From Lachnospiraceae bacterium RM5 (GTDB lineage: Bacteria; Bacillota; Clostridia; Lachnospirales; Lachnospiraceae), in contig FOFK01000003.1 of NCBI GenBank assembly GCA_900110975.1, forward strand, positions 87,895 through 151,894: a DNA stretch of 64,000 bases, in the 5' to 3' direction. The position numbers and the translations under genes are program-made. The notes beneath the pieces were generated by a model. That model saw only the letters and a program-made list of their open reading frames with translations, had not been told where the DNA came from and ran no database searches. Every line of letters begins with the position of its first letter. Positions within the stretch are counted from its first letter, which is position 1. Shown piece by piece: positions 1-8,637 of the stretch.

Positions 1-240
1 AAGAAAATTATTCGTAGAGATTAGTGAAGAGGTACGAATAAAAACAGAAGCTTAAGAAAATTATTCGTAGAGATTTGGGAAGAGGTACGAATAAAAACAG
101 AAGCTCAAGAAAACTATTCGTAGAGATTAGGGAAGAGGTACGAATAAAAACAGAAGCTCAAGAAAATTATTCGTAGAAATATGGGAAGGGTTACGAAAGA
201 AAAAAGAAACTCAGAATAACTATTCGTGGGATTGTTTTTA
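1..240. repeat. 53-bp tandem hairpin repeat array (array 1)
   Basis: Direct copies of a 53-bp unit begin at 1, 54, 107 and 160, with a diverged fifth from 213. Copies 1 and 2 carry a perfect 9-bp inverted repeat, TTATTCGTA and TACGAATAA, around a 16-nt purine-rich loop. Copy 3 loses the outer pair and copy 4 is more decayed. The rest of the unit is an A-rich linker ending in cagaagct. There is no reading frame. The array may begin before the window, so the copy number is a minimum. Its design resembles the array at 8638-8994, although the sequence differs. Function is unknown. Confidence 0.9.
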
Positions 241-259
241 GGGGTGTGTATGATATAAT
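232..259 (+). promoter_or_regulatory. Putative sigma-A promoter, extended -10
   Basis: TTGTTT (232-237), a 16-bp spacer, then TATAAT (254-259) preceded by TG, an extended -10. It lies at the edge of repeat array 1 and would give a leader of about 70 nt for the lipoprotein nuclease gene. Confidence 0.6.
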
Positions 260-336
260 TACATATATTGCAATGATTAATTCTGAGTTATTTATTATAA
301 ATAATTGGGAATCATTTTAATGATTTAGGAAATTTT

Positions 337-1503
337 ATGAGTAAAAAAAATAATCAAATAAAATTTATTTATATACTTTTATGTATTATAATTGCACTAT
401 CTGGGTGTAGTTATAATAGTAAAAATGATAATGGAAGTATTAGTGTATCTGAAAGCACTGTTAATAGTTATGAGGAAACAACTTTAGATGTAGAATCTGA
501 AACCAACATTGAGTCTGATTTAAAAGAAACTATTGAAATAACTTCAAAATCAAGTGAGATGTCTGATGAAGAGTCTGAGATTGAGTCAGATTCTGATTCG
601 TTAACAGAAATATTTGATTTAAAAAATATTCCGGAATACAGCGGTAATCCATATATTTATATTAATGATAATAAACCGTTTTTTTCGGATGAAGAAAAAA
701 ATATAACAGATTCTTTTGAAATATATAGTAATTTGGATGAGCTTGGAAGATGTGGTGTTGCTTTTGCAAATATTTCTACGGATATTATGCCAACAGAAAA
801 AAGAGGCGAAATCGGGAATATTAAGCCGAGCGGCTGGCATACTGTAAAATATAATGACATTATTGCAGATAATTATCTTTATAACAGATGTCATCTTATT
901 GCATTTCAACTTGCAGGTGAAAATGCAAATGAGAAAAATCTTATTACAGGCACAAGATATATGAATGTAGAGGGAATGCTTGGGTTTGAAAATAAAGTTG
1001 CTGATTATGTAAGAAATACAAATAATCATGTGCTTTATAGGGTTACACCGGTATTTGAAAATAATAATCTTGTTGTAAGCGGAGTATTGATTGAAGCATG
1101 GTCGGTAGAAGATAAGGGTGAGGGGATTTGTTTTAATGTATATTGCTATAATGTTCAACCGGGCATAATTATTGATTATCTTACCGGCGACAGTAAAGTG
1201 GATGTGAATTATAACATAACGGATAATACGGATTCTGCTAAATCTGCTGAATCTAGTGTGATTACGGAGAATAATGAGCAAAATATAAATAATGAAAGCA
1301 GCACTGTTTCATCAGACAGCTATTATATAGATGAAAATGCCGTATATATATATTTTTTGAATGAAAATACTAAAAAATTTCATCTTGAATCATGTTCCAG
1401 TGCAAAAGATATCAAAGAAAAAAATAAAAAAATTTACACCGGTACTTTAAAAGAGTTATTAGATATGGGATATTCACCATGTAAAAAATGTATTGTAAAA
1501 TGA
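337..1503 (+). CDS. Lipoprotein DNA/RNA non-specific nuclease (EndA-like)
   Basis: Probable surface-anchored nuclease of 388 residues. The N-terminus has a hydrophobic segment ending in the lipobox LSGC (about residues 20-24), so it should be lipid-anchored. A Ser/Glu/Asp-rich linker follows to about residue 90. The nuclease core (about 95-290) contains YNRCHLIAFQLAG, the position of the DRGH-type active site of DNA/RNA non-specific endonucleases; the catalytic His is H186. The usual Gly before it is Cys (C185). The C-terminal 60 residues carry FHLESCSSAKD and SPCKKC, the small Cys-bearing module often appended to these nucleases. A weak AGGA lies 6 nt before the ATG. A role in extracellular DNA degradation is inferred from the family. 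Confidence 0.8.
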   Translation: MSKKNNQIKFIYILLCIIIALSGCSYNSKNDNGSISVSESTVNSYEETTLDVESETNIESDLKETIEITSKSSEMSDEESEIESDSDSLTEIFDLKNIPEYSGNPYIYINDNKPFFSDEEKNITDSFEIYSNLDELGRCGVAFANISTDIMPTEKRGEIGNIKPSGWHTVKYNDIIADNYLYNRCHLIAFQLAGENANEKNLITGTRYMNVEGMLGFENKVADYVRNTNNHVLYRVTPVFENNNLVVSGVLIEAWSVEDKGEGICFNVYCYNVQPGIIIDYLTGDSKVDVNYNITDNTDSAKSAESSVITENNEQNINNESSTVSSDSYYIDENAVYIYFLNENTKKFHLESCSSAKDIKEKNKKIYTGTLKELLDMGYSPCKKCIVK

Positions 1504-1556
1504 TATATTTGCTTTAAGCATTTATATAAAAAAACAAAAAGGAGAAGGAGTTTTTT

Positions 1557-4043
1557 ATGAAAAAGTGGAGGAGAAGTTTATGGATTAAAATGCTGGTTTG
1601 CGTTTTAGTCGCAAATGTATGTTGTGTTAGCAATATATCAGGGGTGGTAAAAAAAGCTAACGCAGATACAACAACTGAGAGTGGATCAGGAGACACTCAT
1701 GGATTTATCAAGGTAAATGGGGATAAGATGTATGATGAGAATGGTAAGGAGTACCGTATCAAGAGTATGGGGATGGGAAATAATGTTTGGGGAACAACAT
1801 CATTAGGAAAAAATGCAACTATTTTAGATACCTATGTTACAGAAGATGGTTATAAGGAGCTTTCTGAATTAGGTTTTAATGCAGTAAGATTTTATATAAA
1901 TTATTATTTTTTTATTTCTAATGATAGTGATCCTAATAATATTGTATGGAAAGAATCGGCATTCGAGTGGTTATCAAAAAATATTGCTTGGGCTAAAAAA
2001 TATGATATGAAGGTCCTTATTAACATGCATGTACCAACAGGTGGCTTTATGAAAGAAAATCAGCCTGATTTTTGGGGACCTATTAATGAAGCGAAAGAAT
2101 TAAATACTAATAATATGCTTCTTACAAAAAAATTATGGACAGAAATTGCAAGAAGATATTCTGATGAAACAGCTGTTCTAGGATATGGTTTATTAAATGA
2201 ACCATTTTTGTATGCTAGTTATAGAAATGTATATAAAGAGTATAAAGAACAACCTGAAGAGGAAGCAATAGTAAATTATTTATATAGCAAAACTCCTGGA
2301 CAATTATTAGATCAATACTATGGATATCTCGAGGAGTTAAAAACAAGTATTAGAGAAGTTGATAATAATCATATGTTGTTTATTGAAAGACCATATGGTT
2401 ATGTAAATTATAAAAAGACATTTCTTTTACAATCAAATAATACTTATGATAGTGGTACTGAAACTAAGTCAACTTCATATTGGGGATATACAGAATCATT
2501 TAGATTATTAAATGATAATAATACTGTTTATGAATTTCATTATTATGAACCGGATACATTAACAAGTAATGGTTTGAGTTATAAACCTGAGGAACCAGAT
2601 TATACCTATTCTGATACAATAGCAATAAAAAATGGATCTGCTGATGCATCAGTAGAATTTTTGGATGAAGTAAAAAATGTTAATGTTGCAATTGATAATT
2701 GGCAAAATGTTGAAAGTAATTTTTATAAAGCAACAGCCAATGATAATTACGGCTATTGGAAAGTTAGAGTAACAGATCCGGGTAAAAATGGATTTGTTGG
2801 TTTCGATAATATTGTTATTTCAGAATATGATGAAAATGGAAATTATGTTAGAGATGTAAATAAATATTCTTTTTCAAATTATAAGGCATCTTTTACAGCT
2901 AAAGGTAATGTTGAAATTCAAAAAGATGATAAGGGAAACACTAGAACACCAGCATTCTATTATTATAATACAAATACTAAAGAATCATCTATGGCTGTGG
3001 GATATTATAATTCATCTGGAAGTTTAACAATAACAAAAAATGGTTTGATTCAATTTCCGATGAAAAGTGGATATTCATATAAAATTTCAGCTGATGTGAA
3101 ATTTTTATATTGTGACAGTACTGTAAAAGTAGATATTGGCTTTCAAACAATAAAATGTAAAGGTGTTAGATTATTAACTAAGGATTATCTTGCAGATTTT
3201 ATGGATACATGGCTTAATTGGGGTAAAGAAAAAGGTGTTCCTATGTATCTTGGTGAAGTTGGTAGTTCAAATTATTCAATTTTAAACACAAATGCTGATA
3301 CATATTTAAGAGATATATTCGATATAATGAATGAGAAAAATGTAAATTATAGTTACCATGATTATCATGATGCAAACTGGGGATTCTATCGTGATGCAAT
3401 GAATGAATATTGTACAGAAGCAAACAGAAACCCTAAAACATATGAAGTGTTTAAAGAAAAAGTTAATTATGAGTCAGAACCAGAGATAACAGAACTTCCA
3501 GCACCTGTCGTTAAGGCAACTTCAAATAAAAATAAAAAAGTAACATTAACATGGGATGCCGTTCCTGGAGCAACATCTTATCAGTTATATAAATATTATG
3601 CAAGTTCTGGAACTATTCAAAAATCTACAGTAGTAACAGGTACAACTTACACATTTAATGGATTAAAGAAAGGATCAACTTACAGATATATTGTTCAGGC
3701 GATTGGTGATAATGCTTTATCAAATAATGTTGATGGAAAATTTGCTGTAGATGCAAGAGTTGGCGTGAATAATGATGCTGTAATTGCTGATGCTGCATAT
3801 GATGCTGATGCTAATTCATTGACACTTTCATGGGATAAGGTAAGTGGTGTAAGCGAATATTATGTATATAAATATTATGCAAGCACAAAACAATTATCAG
3901 CTCCAAAGACAACAACTAAAAATGCTTGCAAGTACTATTCTGTAAAGAATGGAAAAGTAAACAGATATTTAGTTACAACAAAGAAAATTGATGATCTTAC
4001 AAATTATGATGGCAGAGGGTGCATTAGTGTTTATGTACCATAG
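1557..4043 (+). CDS. Secreted GH5-family glycoside hydrolase with inserted domain and FnIII-like C-terminus
   Basis: An 828-residue secreted enzyme. A signal peptide of about 37 residues ends near ANA-DT. A GH5-type TIM barrel follows, with the acid/base in LLNEPF (E215), the FHYYEP segment, and the probable nucleophile in YLGEVGSS (E567). The roughly 350 residues between the two glutamates are far more than usual, because about residues 350-540 form an inserted beta-rich, CBM-like segment. The last 170 residues are two fibronectin-III-like repeats closely resembling the C-terminus of the transglutaminase-like protein at 37644-39581. A strong AGGAGAAGGAG ribosome site precedes the ATG. The substrate, probably a plant beta-glucan or mannan, cannot be read from the sequence. 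Confidence 0.85.
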   Translation: MKKWRRSLWIKMLVCVLVANVCCVSNISGVVKKANADTTTESGSGDTHGFIKVNGDKMYDENGKEYRIKSMGMGNNVWGTTSLGKNATILDTYVTEDGYKELSELGFNAVRFYINYYFFISNDSDPNNIVWKESAFEWLSKNIAWAKKYDMKVLINMHVPTGGFMKENQPDFWGPINEAKELNTNNMLLTKKLWTEIARRYSDETAVLGYGLLNEPFLYASYRNVYKEYKEQPEEEAIVNYLYSKTPGQLLDQYYGYLEELKTSIREVDNNHMLFIERPYGYVNYKKTFLLQSNNTYDSGTETKSTSYWGYTESFRLLNDNNTVYEFHYYEPDTLTSNGLSYKPEEPDYTYSDTIAIKNGSADASVEFLDEVKNVNVAIDNWQNVESNFYKATANDNYGYWKVRVTDPGKNGFVGFDNIVISEYDENGNYVRDVNKYSFSNYKASFTAKGNVEIQKDDKGNTRTPAFYYYNTNTKESSMAVGYYNSSGSLTITKNGLIQFPMKSGYSYKISADVKFLYCDSTVKVDIGFQTIKCKGVRLLTKDYLADFMDTWLNWGKEKGVPMYLGEVGSSNYSILNTNADTYLRDIFDIMNEKNVNYSYHDYHDANWGFYRDAMNEYCTEANRNPKTYEVFKEKVNYESEPEITELPAPVVKATSNKNKKVTLTWDAVPGATSYQLYKYYASSGTIQKSTVVTGTTYTFNGLKKGSTYRYIVQAIGDNALSNNVDGKFAVDARVGVNNDAVIADAAYDADANSLTLSWDKVSGVSEYYVYKYYASTKQLSAPKTTTKNACKYYSVKNGKVNRYLVTTKKIDDLTNYDGRGCISVYVP

Positions 4044-4130
4044 AGTTTGGAGCTATCAAAGAATAAAGAGTATATATAGTTCTAAAATATATACTTAAGA
4101 TGAAATGTAGAACAAGAAATTTGAACTTAA

Positions 4131-4189
4131 AATAAAAATACCAGCCATATGAATTAGAAAATCTAATAATTATGGCTGGTGTTTTTTTT
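4131..4189. terminator. Bidirectional intrinsic terminator
   Basis: Stem CCAGCCATA (4141-4149) pairs with TATGGCTGG (4171-4179). Eight T follow on the plus strand. On the minus strand the hairpin is followed by TATTTTTATTTT. It can therefore end both the glycosidase transcript and the convergent argH transcript. Confidence 0.88.
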
Positions 4190-4264
4190 GAATTATAAAA
4201 TATAAAAAATTTTCTGATAAATATTTAAAGAAATAATTTGATTATATAATTTATATATTAATCT

Positions 4265-5638
4265 CTATTTAGCTAAATATTCCTTATAAATCTCAAGTGT
4301 TTTTCTCATTGCATCAAAGCCAGGAGCACCGATTGTAAGTCTCTTTTCTACGCATGTTTTAAGGCTGATAGCATCATAAATATCTTCTTCAAATACATCC
4401 GAAATGTTCTTGAATTCTTCAAGCGTAAAGTCATCAAGGGCTTTATTATTTGCAATTCCAAATAATACGAGCTGTCCAACGATAGAATGAGCATCTCTAA
4501 ATGGAACACCTTTATTTACAAGGTAGTCAGCAGCATCAGTAGCATTTGTAAATCCGTGCTTTGTAGATTCTGCCATTCTTTCATTGTTAAATTTCATAGT
4601 ATCAATCATACCTTTAAATAAAAGAACGCATCCCTTTACTGTATCAATTGCATCAAAGGCAAACTCTTTATCTTCCTGCATATCTTTGTTGTATGCAAGA
4701 GGAATACCTTTCATTGTGGTAAGAAGAGAAGTTAATGCACCATAAACTCTTCCGGTCTTACCTCTGATAAGTTCAGCAATATCAGGGTTTTTCTTCTGTG
4801 GCATAATTGAACTTCCTGTACTATATGAGTCATCAATTTCAACAAATTTATATTCGTTTGAATTCCAGATAATTATTTCTTCACAGAATCTGCTAAGGTG
4901 CATCATTACAGTAGATAATGCACTTAAGAGTTCAATGAGATAATCTCTGTCAGATACTGAATCCATACTGTTAAGTGTAGGTCCATAAAAATCAAGAAGA
5001 GAAGCAGTATAATCTCTGTCTAGAGGATAAGTAGTACCTGCAAGAGCACCGCTTCCAAGTGGACAATAATTCATTCTTTCATATATATCGTGAAGTCTGC
5101 TTCTGTCTCTTTTAAACATTTCAAAATATGCTCCAAAATGATGAGCAAGTGTTATAGGCTGGGCTTTCTGTAAATGTGTAAAACCAGGCATATAAGTTTC
5201 AATATTATTTTCCATAACCTTATAAAGAGAACTAAGTAAATCCTTTAAAAGTTTGTCGATTTCAACGATTTCGTCTCTTGTATAAAGTTTCATATCAAGT
5301 GCAACCTGATCATTTCTGCTTCGTCCTGTATGTAATTTTTTTCCTGCATCTCCAATTCTTTCGATTAGGTTTTGTTCAACAAAAGAATGAATATCTTCTG
5401 AAGATGAAGAAAATTCAAGAGATCCATTTTCAATATCAGTTAAAATAGAATTAAGACCTTTGATGATTGAGTCTTTTTCATTATCTGAAATAATTCCCTG
5501 TTTTGCAAGCATTGTAACATGAGCAATACTTCCTCTGATATCCTGTTTATAAAATTTCTGGTCAAATGAGATAGATGCATTAAAATTGTGAACAAGTTCA
5601 TTTGTTTCTTTGGTAAATCTTCCGCCCCAAAGCTTCAT
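4265..5638 (-). CDS. argH: Argininosuccinate lyase
   Basis: Cleaves argininosuccinate to arginine and fumarate, the last step of arginine synthesis; cytosolic homotetramer. The 457-residue protein has the fumarate-lyase signature GSSIMPQKKNPD in its middle and the N-terminal MKLWGGRF typical of ArgH. A 28-codon upstream extension is possible, but AGGCAGGAAATATTT sits just before the ATG at 5638 and family members begin here. No argG or other arg gene is nearby. It follows htpG on the same strand, separated by a 14-bp inverted repeat. Confidence 0.96.
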   Translation of the reverse strand: MKLWGGRFTKETNELVHNFNASISFDQKFYKQDIRGSIAHVTMLAKQGIISDNEKDSIIKGLNSILTDIENGSLEFSSSSEDIHSFVEQNLIERIGDAGKKLHTGRSRNDQVALDMKLYTRDEIVEIDKLLKDLLSSLYKVMENNIETYMPGFTHLQKAQPITLAHHFGAYFEMFKRDRSRLHDIYERMNYCPLGSGALAGTTYPLDRDYTASLLDFYGPTLNSMDSVSDRDYLIELLSALSTVMMHLSRFCEEIIIWNSNEYKFVEIDDSYSTGSSIMPQKKNPDIAELIRGKTGRVYGALTSLLTTMKGIPLAYNKDMQEDKEFAFDAIDTVKGCVLLFKGMIDTMKFNNERMAESTKHGFTNATDAADYLVNKGVPFRDAHSIVGQLVLFGIANNKALDDFTLEEFKNISDVFEEDIYDAISLKTCVEKRLTIGAPGFDAMRKTLEIYKEYLAK

Positions 5639-5691
5639 AAATATTTCCTGCCTTTCAAATTTATTGATATTATTTAAATTATTTACATAAA

Positions 5692-5724
5692 TTATGGTAA
5701 TATACATAAAGTATATTACCATAA
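5692..5724. promoter_or_regulatory. 14-bp perfect inverted repeat between htpG and argH
   Basis: TTATGGTAATATAC and GTATATTACCATAA flank a 5-nt loop (ATAAA). It lies 54 bp upstream of the argH start and 20 bp past the htpG stop. No clear T-tract follows on either strand, so an operator for argH is as likely as a weak terminator. It does not look like a standard ARG box. Confidence 0.6.
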
Positions 5725-5743
5725 AAAACTTGATTAGTCATAT

Positions 5744-7732
5744 TTATTTTGTAAGAAGAAGCATGATATCGTTGCTTCTCTTGATAAATTCAGTCATTTC
5801 TTCAGGATTTAACTGTTTATGACTGATTAATGCAAGATCATATAGCTGTTTGCAGATGATATCAGATTTCTCATCATCCTTGTTATCAATAACGTATTTT
5901 ACAAGATCGTTGTTTGCATTTAAAACAAGTGTTACAGGATTTCCATACATTGTAGAATCCATACCATACATTTTCATCATATCCTGCATACGTTTTGTAT
6001 CTTCAGAAAGAGTAACCATAGAAGAAATAGTAGTGTCTTTTAATTTTTCTACGTTTACTAAAAGGTTTTCATCACCTAATGCTTTCTTGAATTTCTCAGT
6101 AATTTCATTACTTAAATTCTTGAATTCTTCGTCATCTTCCTTAACTTCTTCTTTGAATGAATCATTTAAGTCAGATGAGATTGAAAGGAATTTAACACCT
6201 TCATTTTTAGCTTCAAGGTGTGAAATAAATGCTTCATCAATGCTGTGGTCAAGAATGATAGCATCAATTCCTTCGTTCTTAAACATGTTAATATACTGAC
6301 TTTGTAAAACAAGATCATTTACATAGAAAATAGTATTTTCATGTTTTTCCTTGTTTTCTTCAAGACATTCAGGGAGTGTAAGATATTTATCTTCTAAATT
6401 CTTAAAGATAATATAATCTTTTATCTTATCGCAGAATTTATCATCTTTTAAGCAACCATATTTAATAAATGGGTTGATGTCATCCCAGTATTTCTCGTAA
6501 GATTCTTTATCTGTTTTATAAAGTCCTGATAATTTATCAGCAACTTTCTTTGTGATATAATCAGAAATCTTCTTAACAAATCCATCGTTCTGAAGAGCGC
6601 TTCTTGAAACATTAAGTGGAAGGTCAGGACAGTCGATAACACCTTTAAGAAGAAGTAAAAATTCAGGGATAACTTCTTTGATATTATCAGCAATAAATAC
6701 CTGATTGTTATATAATTTTATTGTACCTTCCATTGTATCGTACTGATTATTGAGTTTAGGGAAGTATAAAATTCCTTTTAAATTAAATGGATAATCCATA
6801 TTTAAATGAATCCAGAATAAAGGCTCTTTGTAATCATTAAATACTTTTCTGTAAAATTCAATATAATCATCTTTTGAACATTCGTTAGGATGCTTTGTCC
6901 ATAAAGGTGTTGTATCGTTGATAGCTACTGGTTTTCTAACAATTTTAGCCATATCCTTTGCAGGAGAAATTTCTTTTGTTTCCTTTGTGCCATCTTCGTT
7001 TTCAACTTCTTCAGTTTTAGCATCTTCTGTGTAATATTCTACAACTTCATCATCTTCTTTAACATCATCCTTTGGAATATTGTCATACTGAGGAGCAGCA
7101 TCAGGATTTGTAAGATAAATATCAACTGGCATAAATGAACAATATTTATCAAGAATTTCTCTAACCTTATATTCATTAGAAAATTCAAGGCAATCCTCAT
7201 TTAAGTAAAGAGTGATAGTAGTACCAACTTCAGCCTTTGTACCATCATTCATATCAAATTCTGTACCGCCGTCACATTCCCAGTGAACAGAAGTTGCACC
7301 ATCTTTATATGATAAAGTGTCTATTGTAACTTTATCAGCAACCATAAATGCAGAATAAAAACCAAGACCAAAGTGACCGATGATCTGATCTTCATTTGCC
7401 TTATCTTTATATGTATTTAAGAAATCAGTAGCTCCTGAAAAAGCAATCTGGTTGATAAATTTATCAACTTCTTCAGCAGTCATACCAAGTCCGTTATCAA
7501 CAAATGTAAGAGTTTTTTCTTTAGCATTTGCTATAACTTCAATCTTAAGTTTTGTATCTTCAGGGATTGTTGTTTCACCCATAAGCTCTAATTTTTTTAA
7601 TTTTGTGATAGCATCACATCCATTAGAAACAAGCTCTCTGATGAAAATATCATGATCAGAATATAACCATTTTTTTATGATTGGAAAAATGTTATCGCTA
7701 TTGATTGATAAATTACCATGTGTCTTACCCAT
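5744..7732 (-). CDS. htpG: Chaperone HtpG (Hsp90)
   Basis: ATP-dependent cytosolic Hsp90 chaperone, 662 residues. The N-terminal GHKL ATPase domain has IRELVSNGCDAITKLKK, the glycine-rich VDNGLGMT box and IGHFGLGFYSAF. The middle domain has PLWTKHPNE and NVSRSALQND, followed by the C-terminal dimerisation region. There is an acidic insertion of about 30 residues near position 225. The start is ATG 7732 (MGKTHG), set by GGAGG 8 nt upstream; a Met five codons earlier overlaps that ribosome site. Upstream lie a good promoter and a perfect CIRCE, suggesting HrcA control. Confidence 0.97.
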   Translation of the reverse strand: MGKTHGNLSINSDNIFPIIKKWLYSDHDIFIRELVSNGCDAITKLKKLELMGETTIPEDTKLKIEVIANAKEKTLTFVDNGLGMTAEEVDKFINQIAFSGATDFLNTYKDKANEDQIIGHFGLGFYSAFMVADKVTIDTLSYKDGATSVHWECDGGTEFDMNDGTKAEVGTTITLYLNEDCLEFSNEYKVREILDKYCSFMPVDIYLTNPDAAPQYDNIPKDDVKEDDEVVEYYTEDAKTEEVENEDGTKETKEISPAKDMAKIVRKPVAINDTTPLWTKHPNECSKDDYIEFYRKVFNDYKEPLFWIHLNMDYPFNLKGILYFPKLNNQYDTMEGTIKLYNNQVFIADNIKEVIPEFLLLLKGVIDCPDLPLNVSRSALQNDGFVKKISDYITKKVADKLSGLYKTDKESYEKYWDDINPFIKYGCLKDDKFCDKIKDYIIFKNLEDKYLTLPECLEENKEKHENTIFYVNDLVLQSQYINMFKNEGIDAIILDHSIDEAFISHLEAKNEGVKFLSISSDLNDSFKEEVKEDDEEFKNLSNEITEKFKKALGDENLLVNVEKLKDTTISSMVTLSEDTKRMQDMMKMYGMDSTMYGNPVTLVLNANNDLVKYVIDNKDDEKSDIICKQLYDLALISHKQLNPEEMTEFIKRSNDIMLLLTK

Positions 7733-7821
7733 TTTAAAAACCTCCATTGCTAAAATATAAACATATTTTAAAATTGAAATTATTAAAGATACCTATATGC
7801 ATATCTTAAAATCTAGAAATC

Positions 7822-7850
7822 ATTGTAATACTGTAAAAAATAAAAGTCAA
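7822..7850 (-). promoter_or_regulatory. htpG promoter
   Basis: Read on the minus strand: TTGACT (7850-7845), a 17-bp spacer, TACAAT (7827-7822). It sits about 90 bp before the htpG start and immediately downstream of the CIRCE element. Confidence 0.78.
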
Positions 7851-7857
7851 GAAAAAA

Positions 7858-7884
7858 TTAGCACTCATTAAGATAGAGTGCTAA
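7858..7884 (-). promoter_or_regulatory. CIRCE operator (HrcA site)
   Basis: TTAGCACTC, 9 nt (ATTAAGATA), GAGTGCTAA: an exact match to the CIRCE consensus bound by the heat-shock repressor HrcA. It ends 7 bp upstream of the htpG -35 box rather than in the transcribed leader, and overlaps the last codons of the DUF5721 gene. On the minus strand the palindrome is followed by TTTTTTCTT, so it also has the form of an intrinsic terminator for that gene. Confidence 0.9.
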
Positions 7885-8347
7885 TAAAATTTGAAATATA
7901 TTTATCAAATGCATTTTCTAAGGATTTATCAAGGGTAAAAATCTTTAATGAAACACCTGTTGTTAAGGTAAGTTTATCATCTTTATATTTTATATTCATA
8001 AATAAATCATTTATATCTTCAGGGTCTATATCAATATTGTTTTCATTTATAAGCTTATTTAAAAAGCTTCTTTTCATTGCGAAAATAATAGAAAAGCTAA
8101 TTGGTAATTTTTTTCCTTTAATGAGATCAAAACAAATAGGCCGTAGTTTACTCCAGGAAACTAGATGTTCATTATTTATATCATTTTTTTCTTCATCAGA
8201 AAAATAATCATAATTCAAATGACCATCAATAGTAAAAGTTGAATATGTACTTATCTTAACTTCGTTTACCATACAATAATCAAAAGTATTTTTTGAAAAA
8301 AGGTGTGTGGTAAAATTCTTTATATTATCAATATTTTCCAGTAACAT
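7868..8347 (-). CDS. DUF5721 family protein
   Basis: A 159-residue soluble protein of unknown function. Its pattern (STFTIDGHLNYDYF near residue 40, SKLRPICFDLIKGKK near 70, LTTGVSLKIFTLDKSL near the end) fits the DUF5721 family of Lachnospiraceae. The last five codons (ISTLS) and the stop lie inside the CIRCE palindrome of htpG. The ribosome site is weak. The antisense reading on the other strand has no recognisable motifs. No signal peptide or membrane segment is seen. Confidence 0.8.
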   Translation of the reverse strand: MLLENIDNIKNFTTHLFSKNTFDYCMVNEVKISTYSTFTIDGHLNYDYFSDEEKNDINNEHLVSWSKLRPICFDLIKGKKLPISFSIIFAMKRSFLNKLINENNIDIDPEDINDLFMNIKYKDDKLTLTTGVSLKIFTLDKSLENAFDKYISNFISTLS

Positions 8348-8446
8348 TTTTGTATCACTTTCTTATTTTGTATTGTTGTAATTTAATGGTATGTAATAGT
8401 TTAAAGTTCTGCTTAGTTTTATACAGTTATTTATTACAACAGTAGT

Positions 8447-8475
8447 ATTCTAGCATAAAAAATAGATATGTTTAA
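8447..8475 (-). promoter_or_regulatory. Putative promoter of the DUF5721 gene
   Basis: Minus strand: TTAAAC (8475-8470), a 17-bp spacer, TAGAAT (8452-8447) preceded by TGC (extended -10). It lies about 100 bp before the start codon. Confidence 0.5.
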
Positions 8476-8568
8476 TATATAAATTTAATAATAATTTTAA
8501 AATGATTTTGTGAATTTAGCTTAAAATTTAAAAGTGGATTAATAGCGTAAATTCTGAAGATAATTTAA

Positions 8569-8597
8569 TTGTTACAGGTAATGTATAGTGTTATATT
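8569..8597 (+). promoter_or_regulatory. Putative ptsI promoter upstream of repeat array 2
   Basis: TTGTTA (8569-8574), a 17-bp spacer ending in TGT, then TATATT (8592-8597), an extended -10. If used, array 2 would be transcribed as part of a ptsI leader of about 490 nt. I see no better promoter between the array and ptsI. Confidence 0.5.
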
Positions 8598-8637
8598 AGA
8601 AGTATAAAATATGTAAATGTTATGTGAAGAAGTTTGG

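Noticed and set aside
1-240. CRISPR array
   Set aside because: The stretches between the palindromic parts are conserved, not unique spacers, and no cas genes are present.
619-1281. 220-codon minus-strand frame opposite the lipoprotein nuclease
   Set aside because: Ile/Asn/Cys-rich shadow without motifs; the plus strand has a lipobox and nuclease motifs.
5639-5722. 28-residue N-terminal extension of ArgH
   Set aside because: It runs through the ribosome site and the 14-bp palindrome; homologues start at MKLWGGRF.
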